Shown in pieces: positions 1 through 4,717 of a stretch of 7,867 nt of DNA (positions within the stretch are counted from its first letter, which is position 1; the number at the start of each line of letters is the position of its first letter). The stretch covers positions 1 through 7,867 of the forward strand of contig JAUPUJ010000027.1 of assembly GCA_030917625.1 (NCBI GenBank), in the 5' to 3' direction. A program made the position numbers and the translations under genes. The notes below the pieces were generated by a model. It searched no databases. It saw nothing but the letters and a program-made list of their open reading frames with translations, and was not told where the DNA came from. The DNA comes from Patescibacteria group bacterium. Its GTDB lineage: Bacteria > Patescibacteriota > Minisyncoccia > Phycocordibacterales > XYD1-FULL-46-19.

Positions 1-14
1 TAAGCTCTAAGCAT

Positions 15-57
15 GAAAATAAATAGACACTGGCCACCCGTAGGGTGGCCAGTGTCT
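15..57 (-). terminator. Strong intrinsic terminator of the minus-strand mini-gene
   Basis: A perfect 15-bp inverted repeat (25-39 with 43-57) encloses a 3-nt centre. Read on the minus strand it is followed by ATTTATTTT (24 to 16), a good U-tract. It starts 5 nt after the TAG stop of the 18-codon ORF. On the plus strand the stem is followed only by TTGGTCT, so minus-strand use is favoured, although it could also stop plus transcripts entering from the left. Confidence 0.75.
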
Positions 58-62
58 TTGGT

Positions 63-119
63 CTAGCTACCGCCGCAGCAATGGGCGACGCGTGGGAGCA
101 TGTGTCGTCGGGTAAACAT
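63..119 (-). CDS. Candidate 18-aa micropeptide with perfect Shine-Dalgarno
   Basis: The ORF reads MFTRRHMLPRVAHCCGGS and stops at TAG (65-63). The product is not recognised. It has a basic N-terminal half (RRH, R) and a Cys-Cys-Gly-Gly-Ser end, and no membrane segment. Support for translation comes from AAAGGAGG (135 to 128, minus strand), a full match to the anti-Shine-Dalgarno core, placed 8 nt before the ATG, with an extended -10 just upstream and a terminator 5 nt after the stop. None of the larger genes in this window has so good a ribosome site. Against it, the ORF is very short, the composition could equally be that of a structured RNA, and the stem 110-129 places the ATG in a hairpin loop and ties up part of the Shine-Dalgarno G-run. 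Conservation of the peptide is unknown. Confidence 0.4.
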   Translation of the reverse strand: MFTRRHMLPRVAHCCGGS

Positions 120-127
120 AGTTTTAC

Positions 128-152
128 CCTCCTTTCTCTTTATATTATAACA
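128..152 (-). promoter_or_regulatory. Extended -10 promoter and Shine-Dalgarno of the mini-gene
   Basis: On the minus strand TGT-TATAAT (152 to 144) is a perfect -10 hexamer with the TGn extension, which can work without a -35. A TTGACG at 162-157 is only 7 nt away and too close to be its -35. Transcription would start near 137, leaving a short leader that holds AAAGGAGG (135-128). Confidence 0.55.
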
Positions 153-170
153 AACCCGTCAAGTCTTATT

Positions 171-202
171 TTGTATCCTTTTTTGGGTTTTTCTAGTAAA
201 AT
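171..202 (+). promoter_or_regulatory. Possible promoter of the surface-protein operon, giving a near-leaderless mRNA
   Basis: TTGTAT (171-176) lies 17 nt before TAGTAA (194-199), which overlaps TAAAAT (197-202). The match is only moderate. Either -10 would put the start of transcription at about 206-209, on or beside the ATG at 209, which has no Shine-Dalgarno. It is divergent from the minus-strand mini-gene promoter. Confidence 0.3.
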
Positions 203-208
203 AAAAAC

Positions 209-1225
209 ATGTTCAAAGACTTAATGCCGGTGTTTTTGGTTTTAGGAGGAATTATCTTTTTAATGTTTTTTGTTATCGGTGTTCCTAATCGTGACGACGC
301 TGGCTCACTTTTTATGCCTCGCTCTGGTGGTGGCTCTTTTGGTAATTTTGTACCGAGACCAACAGCAGGGGCTACTGGTGGTTCTGGTTCTAGTCAGATT
401 GATCAATATCAGCCGGAACAGATTAAAGTCAACGATCGTACTTATACAAAATCTCCCTGGTACGGACAAGTGCAAGTGGGTCGGGGTAATAGCAACCGTA
501 CCGAGCAATCAAGACAGGAATATATCACTTTAGCTTCTAGTCGTGGTAATGATAACCCTATAAACATTACCGGTTGGGCTTTGTCTAATGCTGATAACGA
601 AAGGCTATTTGATATTGGTGGTGGTAAGGTAGAAGCAGGTAAAACTAATAGAGCGACCATTGGACAAGGGGTTGAGGTTCTACTGCCTGAGGGTCGTCGA
701 GCTACCCATTGGATCAATTTAAAACCAGGCGATAAAGCTATCGTAACTTCTGGCACTTTATATGAGAAGGGCGATATTGATATAGAAACTAATTTCCGGA
801 CCAATATGTGTACTGGTTATTTACAAAAAACCGGAGACTATAGTTTTACTCCAAGCTTAGCTTTAAAATGTCCTCTACCTAAAGCGGTGGAAAATTTTGA
901 TACCTTACCTGATTCTTGTTATGACTTTATTAGGCGCATGCCTAAATGTCATACTCCAGATACTGATCCCTATCGAGACAGGGAAGGTGATTTGGTTCGT
1001 AATCACGTCGATAAAAACACTGAAGTCTCTAAGTTTTGCCGTAATTTTGTTGTGACTAATTTTAGTTATGGAGCCTGTGTCGCGACCCATTATAATGATG
1101 AAAATTTCTTAAGTCCCGAGTGGCGCATTTTCTTGGATCGGAGGTGGGAAATGTGGAAAGACAGACGAGACACTATTTATCTTTTTGATTCGTCGGGCCG
1201 ACTAGTCGATTACGAATCATACTAA
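209..1225 (+). CDS. Membrane-anchored extracellular protein, lamin-tail-like domain with six cysteines
   Basis: 338 aa. Residues 1-5 are followed by one hydrophobic span (about 6-24) and then a Gly/Ser/Pro-rich linker (about 31-65), so the bulk should sit outside the membrane on an uncleaved N-terminal anchor. Residues about 84-184 look like the first part of a lamin-tail (LTD) fold: EYITLAS...PINITGWALSN and later LKPGDKAIV. The C-terminus (about 304-338, with RDTIYLFDSSGRLVDYESY) resembles the last strands of an LTD. Between them, about residues 195-300, lie six cysteines (201, 221, 237, 247, 277, 290) that could form three disulfides. First gene of a likely operon with the PKD protein 30 nt downstream. 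The start is the only good one, in front of the hydrophobic span, and has no Shine-Dalgarno. The family looks like a conserved CPR surface protein. The LTD assignment is by pattern only, and no enzymatic motif is visible. Confidence 0.85.
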   Translation: MFKDLMPVFLVLGGIIFLMFFVIGVPNRDDAGSLFMPRSGGGSFGNFVPRPTAGATGGSGSSQIDQYQPEQIKVNDRTYTKSPWYGQVQVGRGNSNRTEQSRQEYITLASSRGNDNPINITGWALSNADNERLFDIGGGKVEAGKTNRATIGQGVEVLLPEGRRATHWINLKPGDKAIVTSGTLYEKGDIDIETNFRTNMCTGYLQKTGDYSFTPSLALKCPLPKAVENFDTLPDSCYDFIRRMPKCHTPDTDPYRDREGDLVRNHVDKNTEVSKFCRNFVVTNFSYGACVATHYNDENFLSPEWRIFLDRRWEMWKDRRDTIYLFDSSGRLVDYESY

Positions 1226-1255
1226 TTTAATTAATAGGTAACCAGATTTTAAAAT

Positions 1256-2572
1256 ATGAAAAATTTTAAACCGAAGATTAAATTTTTAATTTTATTATCA
1301 TTAATTTGGTTGGCACCTGTAGAAATATTAGCCGCTGTCGATGGTTTCGTTTTTACTCTAAATCCAGCAGAGGTTGTGATGGGTGAAGCCACTCAGTTTA
1401 CAATTCAAGCTCAAGACGCTGGGGCGGAAGCGGCTGTCCCGGAAACTTTTGATATTTATTTAGAATCTGACTCGAGTTCAGGTTCTTTTTCTTCAAATGG
1501 TAGTAATTGGCAGGCTGTTGATAGAGTGACTATGAGTAAAAATACTAAGAATAAAAATTTTTACTATAAAGATAGTGAATTGAAAGTTGTTAATATTAGT
1601 GTGGTGGCCAAAAATAGGGTGACCGGAGAAGAATGGAATTTGGAACATTCTTTAAGCGTGGTCGACCAATTAACCGAAGTTGAAGATGAGGACGATGACA
1701 ATGAAGATTCTTCGGGTTCTAGTAATCCGTCGTCTCACTCTAGTCCAGCAGCACTGAGTACGAAAAAAGCCGTGACTAAATTTGAAGTTGATATTGGTCG
1801 GGAACGTTTGGTGCTCGTGGGAGTGCCGATAGAATTTGAAGCGATTTTATCTAATGATATTTCTGGTGTCGATTATGATTGGTCTTTTGGCGATGGGGGT
1901 TCTGAAGCAGGTCGGGAAGTTAGTTATATCTATAAATATCCAGGGGTCTATAATGTGGTCTTAAATGCGGAGAGTAAAGACAGTCCTTCTGTTGATAGAA
2001 CCGAGGTGACAGTGGTAGAAGCCAACTTAGGGTTAGAAATTCTGCCTTCAAATGATAAATCTATAGCGATAGTTAATAATGCCGACACGGAAGTTAATAT
2101 TGGTAATTTTATTTTAGATTATGGAAATGGTGATATTTTTGTCTTTGCTAAAGATACTATTTTAAATTCTGGTGCGAGGCTGGTTGTTGATCAAGAAATG
2201 ACTCGGACTGTTGTTAGTGAATTAGACATAGAAAATATTTCATTAAAAATTAATGACACTGAAGTCGTGGCGGATTTAGCCGAGGCTACTTCAACTGTTG
2301 TTGTGCTTGGTTTGGAAGAGAGAAGTACCAAACTTGAAGAATTAAAATTAGAAGCGGTTAAGATAAAAAATATTTTAGACTCGCGGCAAGCGCTTAGTAT
2401 TCCTAGTATTAGTACTCTCAGCGAACAGATAGAAATTTCAACATCTACAAAAGTTGCGGCGGATGATACAATAGAGCCTAAGACTATAGTTTTAGATAAG
2501 CCTGTAGGCTTATGGGATAAGATTTTAGTTTTACCTGATCGAGGTTTTAATTTTCTCTCTAATATTTTTTAA
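1256..2572 (+). CDS. Secreted PKD-domain protein with lamin-tail-like region
   Basis: 438 aa. A signal peptide covers about residues 1-27 (basic MKNFKPKIKF, hydrophobic LILLSLIWLA, likely cut after ILA). Residues about 28-136 look like a beta-sandwich (immunoglobulin-like) region, then comes a low-complexity acidic and Ser-rich linker (about 138-168, EDEDDDNEDSSGSS). A PKD domain lies at about 173-255, shown by VDYDWSFGDGG and then YKYPGVYNVVLNAES. Residues about 257-340 (LEILPSNDKSIAIVNNADTEVNIGNFILDYG) look lamin-tail-like. The last ~90 residues are charged and Ser/Thr-rich, ending in a short hydrophobic stretch (VGLWDKILVLPDRGFNFL). PKD domains usually mediate protein or carbohydrate contacts on the cell surface. 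It lies 30 nt after the previous gene and 5 nt before a 50-aa membrane protein, so the three are probably co-transcribed. The ribosome site is weak. The exact role is unknown. Confidence 0.88.
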   Translation: MKNFKPKIKFLILLSLIWLAPVEILAAVDGFVFTLNPAEVVMGEATQFTIQAQDAGAEAAVPETFDIYLESDSSSGSFSSNGSNWQAVDRVTMSKNTKNKNFYYKDSELKVVNISVVAKNRVTGEEWNLEHSLSVVDQLTEVEDEDDDNEDSSGSSNPSSHSSPAALSTKKAVTKFEVDIGRERLVLVGVPIEFEAILSNDISGVDYDWSFGDGGSEAGREVSYIYKYPGVYNVVLNAESKDSPSVDRTEVTVVEANLGLEILPSNDKSIAIVNNADTEVNIGNFILDYGNGDIFVFAKDTILNSGARLVVDQEMTRTVVSELDIENISLKINDTEVVADLAEATSTVVVLGLEERSTKLEELKLEAVKIKNILDSRQALSIPSISTLSEQIEISTSTKVAADDTIEPKTIVLDKPVGLWDKILVLPDRGFNFLSNIF

Positions 2573-2577
2573 TAATT

Positions 2578-2730
2578 ATGCAGACTTTATTTTCTAAAGG
2601 TTTCTGGAAGATGGTGAGTGGTTTTGTGGTGATAATTTTAGTAGCGATTTCAATTATGCTAGGCGTTGGGTTGTATGGGCAAAAGTTAAATGCCATTAGT
2701 TTGGATTTAGACCAGGTAAGTGGGGTTTAG
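2578..2730 (+). CDS. 50-aa single-span membrane protein, end of surface operon
   Basis: Starts at ATG 2578, only 5 nt after the stop of the PKD gene, and ends at TAG 2728-2730. The product begins MQTLFSKGFWKMVSG, has one clear hydrophobic helix (about residues 14-36, VSGFVVIILVAISIMLGVGL) and a short tail GQKLNAISLDLDQVSGV. Basic residues precede the helix (K7, K11) and acidic ones follow it (D43, D45), which predicts N-in, C-out. The close spacing, clean frame and membrane-protein composition argue it is a real gene and may anchor or partner the two surface proteins. No family was recognised. The stop is 10 nt before the -35 of the rplJ promoter, with no terminator between them, so the rplJ attenuator could also limit read-through. 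Confidence 0.65.
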   Translation: MQTLFSKGFWKMVSGFVVIILVAISIMLGVGLYGQKLNAISLDLDQVSGV

Positions 2731-2740
2731 GTTAAGGCTA

Positions 2741-2768
2741 TTGACACTTCTCTAAAATATTATAGACT
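2741..2768 (+). promoter_or_regulatory. Promoter of the rplJ-rplL operon
   Basis: A perfect -35 TTGACA (2741-2746) is followed by overlapping -10 candidates: TATAGA (2761-2766, spacer 14) and TAGACT (2763-2768, spacer 16). Either predicts transcription from about 2773-2775, exactly where the pairing elements of the L10 leader begin. Confidence 0.6.
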
Positions 2769-2773
2769 CTATT

Positions 2774-2890
2774 TAAGCCGTAGAAATTAGGCAGTGGGTT
2801 ACTTGTAACCCGCAGAGGTCCTAACGAGGTCTGCTTTTAGAATAATGGGTCGAAGGCAGAAGCGGCGTTATAAGCCGTATTTTTTATTTT
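2774..2890 (+). promoter_or_regulatory. Ribosomal protein L10 leader (autoregulatory RNA) of rplJL
   Basis: The untranslated leader starts TAAGCCGTAGA and contains CCTAACGAGGT (2820-2830). From memory these resemble the GCCGUAGAC and CCUACCGAGGU elements of the Firmicutes L10 leader (Rfam family Ribosomal_L10_leader). Visible pairing: TTAGG (2787-2791) with CCTAA (2820-2824), and hairpin GGGTTA/TAACCC (2796-2801 with 2806-2811). Alternatively GCAGA (2812-2816) pairs with TCTGC (2830-2834) around CCT-AACG-AGG. In Bacillus subtilis the L10(L12)4 complex binds this leader and promotes attenuation of rplJL. The same logic is inferred here from pairing and position. Confidence 0.75.
2862..2890 (+). 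terminator. Attenuator hairpin in the rplJ leader
   Basis: GCGGC (2862-2866) can pair with GCCGT (2874-2878; one G-U) around loop GTTATAA, followed by ATTTTTTATTTT (2879-2890). The stem is short (4 GC pairs plus a wobble), suiting a conditional terminator. The first TAAGCCGTA (2774-2782) can pair with the same GCGGC segment instead, forming an antiterminator. The rplJ ATG follows only 6 nt after the U-run, leaving no room for a Shine-Dalgarno. Confidence 0.6.
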
Positions 2891-2896
2891 ATATAT

Positions 2897-3388
2897 ATGG
2901 CCTTAACCAAAGAAAAAAAGTCACAAATATTAGACAAAGTTAAAAAAGCAGTTGCTGATTCCGCATCGGTGGTCTTTGTTAACTTTCATGGATTGCCAGT
3001 AAATTTAGCTGATGACCTAAGAGGTAACTTAAGAAATAGTGATACCTCATATATGGTAGCGAAAAAGACTTTAGCTAAATTGGCTCTAAGTAGTTCAAAT
3101 ATTGAAGGAGAGATGCCAGAATTGCCAGGAGAAATTGCTCTGGCTTATGGTTCTGATTTACTTTCTCCTGCAAAAGCAGTATTTGATTTCGGTAAAAAGA
3201 ATCCTGAAATGATTAAGATTGTTGGTGGAGTATTTGAAGGACGATTCATGGATGCTAATTCTATGATAGAAATTGCTAAGATCCCACCGAAGGAAGTCTT
3301 GTATGGACAATTTGTAAATGTTATTAATTCTCCAATTCAAGGTTTGGTAATTGCTTTAGATCAGTTTGCTAAAAAACAAACAGCGTAA
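2897..3388 (+). CDS. rplJ: 50S ribosomal protein L10
   Basis: 163 aa, a usual length for bacterial L10. It forms the base of the ribosomal stalk: the N-terminal domain binds the GTPase-associated RNA of 23S and the C-terminal helix carries L7/L12 dimers. The N-terminus MALTKEKKSQILDKVKKAV...SVVFVNFHGLPVNLADDLRGNLR is typical, as are YMVAKKTLAKLAL (about 53-65), GEIALAYGSDLLSPAKAVFDF and KIVGGVFEGR in the middle. The end IQGLVIALDQFAKKQTA is the L7/L12-binding helix, long enough for at least two dimers by eye. It starts 6 nt after a U-run and lacks a Shine-Dalgarno. The following rplL is 29 nt away. Expression is probably controlled by the upstream L10 leader. Usual neighbours rplK and rplA are absent, so the pair stands alone, which is common in rearranged small genomes. 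Confidence 0.97.
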   Translation: MALTKEKKSQILDKVKKAVADSASVVFVNFHGLPVNLADDLRGNLRNSDTSYMVAKKTLAKLALSSSNIEGEMPELPGEIALAYGSDLLSPAKAVFDFGKKNPEMIKIVGGVFEGRFMDANSMIEIAKIPPKEVLYGQFVNVINSPIQGLVIALDQFAKKQTA

Positions 3389-3417
3389 TAGTTATTAAAA
3401 TTTATAATTAAAAGAAT

Positions 3418-3843
3418 ATGAGTGAAGAAACAAAAGATGTAGTAGTAGAAGAAACTGCTGCAGAAGAAAAATTTGAAGTGCCAGCTCAATTTAAAGATTT
3501 GGTAGAAAAAATCGAAAAGTTGAGCGTGCTTGAACTTAATGAATTAGTTAAAGTTTTTGAAAAACGTTTTGGTGTCTCTGCTCAAGCTACAGTTACTGTA
3601 GGTGGAGGAGCTGCTGAAGCTGTTGAAGAAAAAGATTCTTTCAAAGTAGAATTAGTTTCTTCTGGAGAACAAAAAATTCAAGTTATTAAGGCTGTTAAAG
3701 AAGCCCTAGGACTTGGTCTTAAAGAAGCCAAAGATTTGGTAGACAATGTACCATCTGTGCTGAAGGAAGACGCTAAGAAAGCTGAAGCTGAAGCTATGAA
3801 GGCTGCAGTAGAAGCTGCTGGAGGAAAAGTAGAACTTAAGTAA
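3418..3843 (+). CDS. rplL: 50S ribosomal protein L7/L12
   Basis: 141 aa, longer than the usual 120-130. The extra length is an acidic N-terminal extension (MSEETKDVVVEETAAEEKFEV) before the dimerisation domain (about 24-52, FKDLVEKIEKLSVLELNELVKVFEKRFGV). A short Ala/Gly/Val hinge (about 53-70, ATVTVGGGAAEAVEE) leads to the C-terminal domain (about 73-141, FKVELVSSGEQKIQVIKAVKEALGLGLKEAKDLVDNVP...AKKAEAEAMKAAVEAAGGKVELK), which recruits translation factors. All landmark residues of the C-terminal domain are present. It is the second gene of the rplJL operon, directly before a long terminator, and rpoB does not follow. It has no Shine-Dalgarno; the A-rich run before the ATG is typical of this genome. 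Confidence 0.98.
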   Translation: MSEETKDVVVEETAAEEKFEVPAQFKDLVEKIEKLSVLELNELVKVFEKRFGVSAQATVTVGGGAAEAVEEKDSFKVELVSSGEQKIQVIKAVKEALGLGLKEAKDLVDNVPSVLKEDAKKAEAEAMKAAVEAAGGKVELK

Positions 3844-3859
3844 GTTTAAAACTCAAAAG

Positions 3860-3905
3860 TTGAGACCAAAAAAGACCTTATTTATAAGGTCTTTTTTGGT
3901 CTCAA
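3860..3905 (+). terminator. Terminator of rplJL, 21-bp perfect hairpin
   Basis: The inverted repeat 3860-3880 / 3885-3905 is perfect over 21 bp with a TTTA loop. The inner part (AAAAAAGACCTTA with TAAGGTCTTTTTT) is a classic A-tract/U-tract bidirectional terminator. The outer part (TTGAGACC/GGTCTCAA) extends the helix beyond the U-tract. It begins 17 nt after the rplL stop. Confidence 0.9.
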
Positions 3906-3937
3906 ATCAGGTAATAAAAGCTGGCCTAGGGTAAGTT

Positions 3938-3964
3938 TTGTAAAGCCCTCGATTATGATATAGT
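3938..3964 (+). promoter_or_regulatory. Promoter of the winged-helix gene, extended -10
   Basis: TGA-TATAGT (3956-3964) is a 5-of-6 -10 hexamer with TGn extension. TTGTAA (3938-3943) is a possible -35 with a short 15-nt spacer. Transcription would start about 3971, giving a ~30-nt leader to ATG 4003. Confidence 0.5.
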
Positions 3965-4002
3965 CCTTTTAATCATACAAGTTGAACAATCTTTTGGTAT
4001 TT

Positions 4003-4596
4003 ATGGATATTTTAGAAAAATTATTTAATAGTCGCTACCGAGCTAAATTGCTACGATTGTTTGTTTTTAACCCTGAAGACTATTTTAAAAAATTAGAAAT
4101 TTGTAAACGGAGTAAGATTCCAGTTTCTAATTTAAGAAAAGAACTCAATACACTGCTCGCGGTTAAATTGATAAAAGAAAAAAATGTTATTGTAAAATCG
4201 GCGGCTGGTAGAAAGCGGGTTAAGGCTTGGCAGCTTGATCCAATGTTTCCCTTAACTGCTAATATTAGAGCTTTGCTGAATGCTGATTTTTTGCGTCAGC
4301 GAGCTGATATGGCTAAGCGTTTTAAAAATTGTGGCAAAGTTAAACTACTCGTAGTATCTGGAGTTTTTATTAGTGATGAAGATAGACGACTCGACCTGTT
4401 GTTGGTAGGTGATAAATTAAAGAAAAATAATATTGATAATATTATCAAAACTATTGAAGCTGATGTCGGTCGAGAAATCACTTATGCGATTTTAGATTCT
4501 GATGAATTTTTGTATAGGAATGGCACGAGTGATAAATTTATCAGAGATATTTTTGATTACCCACACGAAAGAATAATAGATAAGCTAATATTTTAA
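4003..4596 (+). CDS. Winged-helix DNA-binding protein with degenerate nucleotidyltransferase-like domain
   Basis: 197 aa from ATG 4003. A TTG seven codons upstream (3982) is in frame, but the ATG is preferred because MDILEKLF is where the fold begins. Residues about 1-78 look like a winged helix: MDILEKLFNSRYRAKLLRLFVFNP, recognition region RSKIPVSNLRKELNTLLAVKLI, wing VKSAAGRKRVKAWQLDP. After a helical linker (about 83-108), residues about 112-168 resemble a minimal nucleotidyltransferase fold: VKLLVVSGVF...RRLDLLLVGDKLKKNNIDNIIKTIEADVG. The usual GS motif appears as SG, and only the LDLLLVGD acidic segment remains, so catalysis is doubtful. The end (SDKFIRDIFDYPHERIIDKL) is conserved-looking. 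Such fusions are frequent in CPR bacteria and archaea and are annotated as putative transcriptional regulators. No target is visible. It is monocistronic with its own promoter and no clear Shine-Dalgarno. Confidence 0.8.
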   Translation: MDILEKLFNSRYRAKLLRLFVFNPEDYFKKLEICKRSKIPVSNLRKELNTLLAVKLIKEKNVIVKSAAGRKRVKAWQLDPMFPLTANIRALLNADFLRQRADMAKRFKNCGKVKLLVVSGVFISDEDRRLDLLLVGDKLKKNNIDNIIKTIEADVGREITYAILDSDEFLYRNGTSDKFIRDIFDYPHERIIDKLIF

Positions 4597-4646
4597 ATAC
4601 TAGTTTTGACCTAAATTGGTAAATATTATCTTGTAAACTAAGGCGG

Positions 4647-4672
4647 TTGACCGTTAAAAAATGTGGTATAAT
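4647..4672 (+). promoter_or_regulatory. Promoter of the MscS-related gene, extended -10
   Basis: TGG-TATAAT (4664-4672) is a perfect extended -10. TTGACC (4647-4652) is a -35-like hexamer with a 14-nt spacer, shorter than normal, so the TGn extension probably matters. The start would be near 4679, giving a leader of about 39 nt. Confidence 0.7.
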
Positions 4673-4717
4673 CAAAACATTAATAAATTATGGGGTCGAA
4701 TTTAAATTAGAAATTAA

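Larger units (their letters stand above)
15..137 (-). ncRNA. Candidate small structured transcript (about 120 nt), possibly mRNA of an 18-aa peptide
   Basis: Expected transcript from the extended -10 at 144-152 to the terminator at 15-57. It stands out as a GC-rich island (35 of 57 bases are G or C in the ORF part) in strongly AT-rich DNA, a common sign of structured RNA in low-GC genomes. Visible stems are GGGTAAA/TTTACCC (129-123 with 116-110, start codon in the loop), CGACG/CGTCG, GCTGC/GTAGC, and the 15-bp terminator. No known RNA family was recognised. It may be a sRNA, an mRNA for a micropeptide, or both. Confidence 0.45.

Noticed and set aside
60..120. Plus-strand resemblance of GCAGCAATGGGCGACGCG to the conserved internal loop of bacterial SRP RNA.
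   Set aside because: The GGAA tetraloop helix and the complementary 5' strand are missing, and promoter and terminator point to the minus strand.
270..1090. Open frames overlapping the first surface-protein gene (270-533 plus; 305-508, 442-804 and 905-1090 minus).
   Set aside because: Overlap fully with a better-supported gene, with no start signals or plausible protein character.
3982..4002. TTG start giving seven more residues on the winged-helix protein.
   Set aside because: No ribosome site, and the fold begins naturally at the ATG at 4003.
3158..4481. Minus-strand frames at 3158-3340 and 4296-4481.
   Set aside because: Antisense to rplJ and to the winged-helix gene; no ribosome site or domain.
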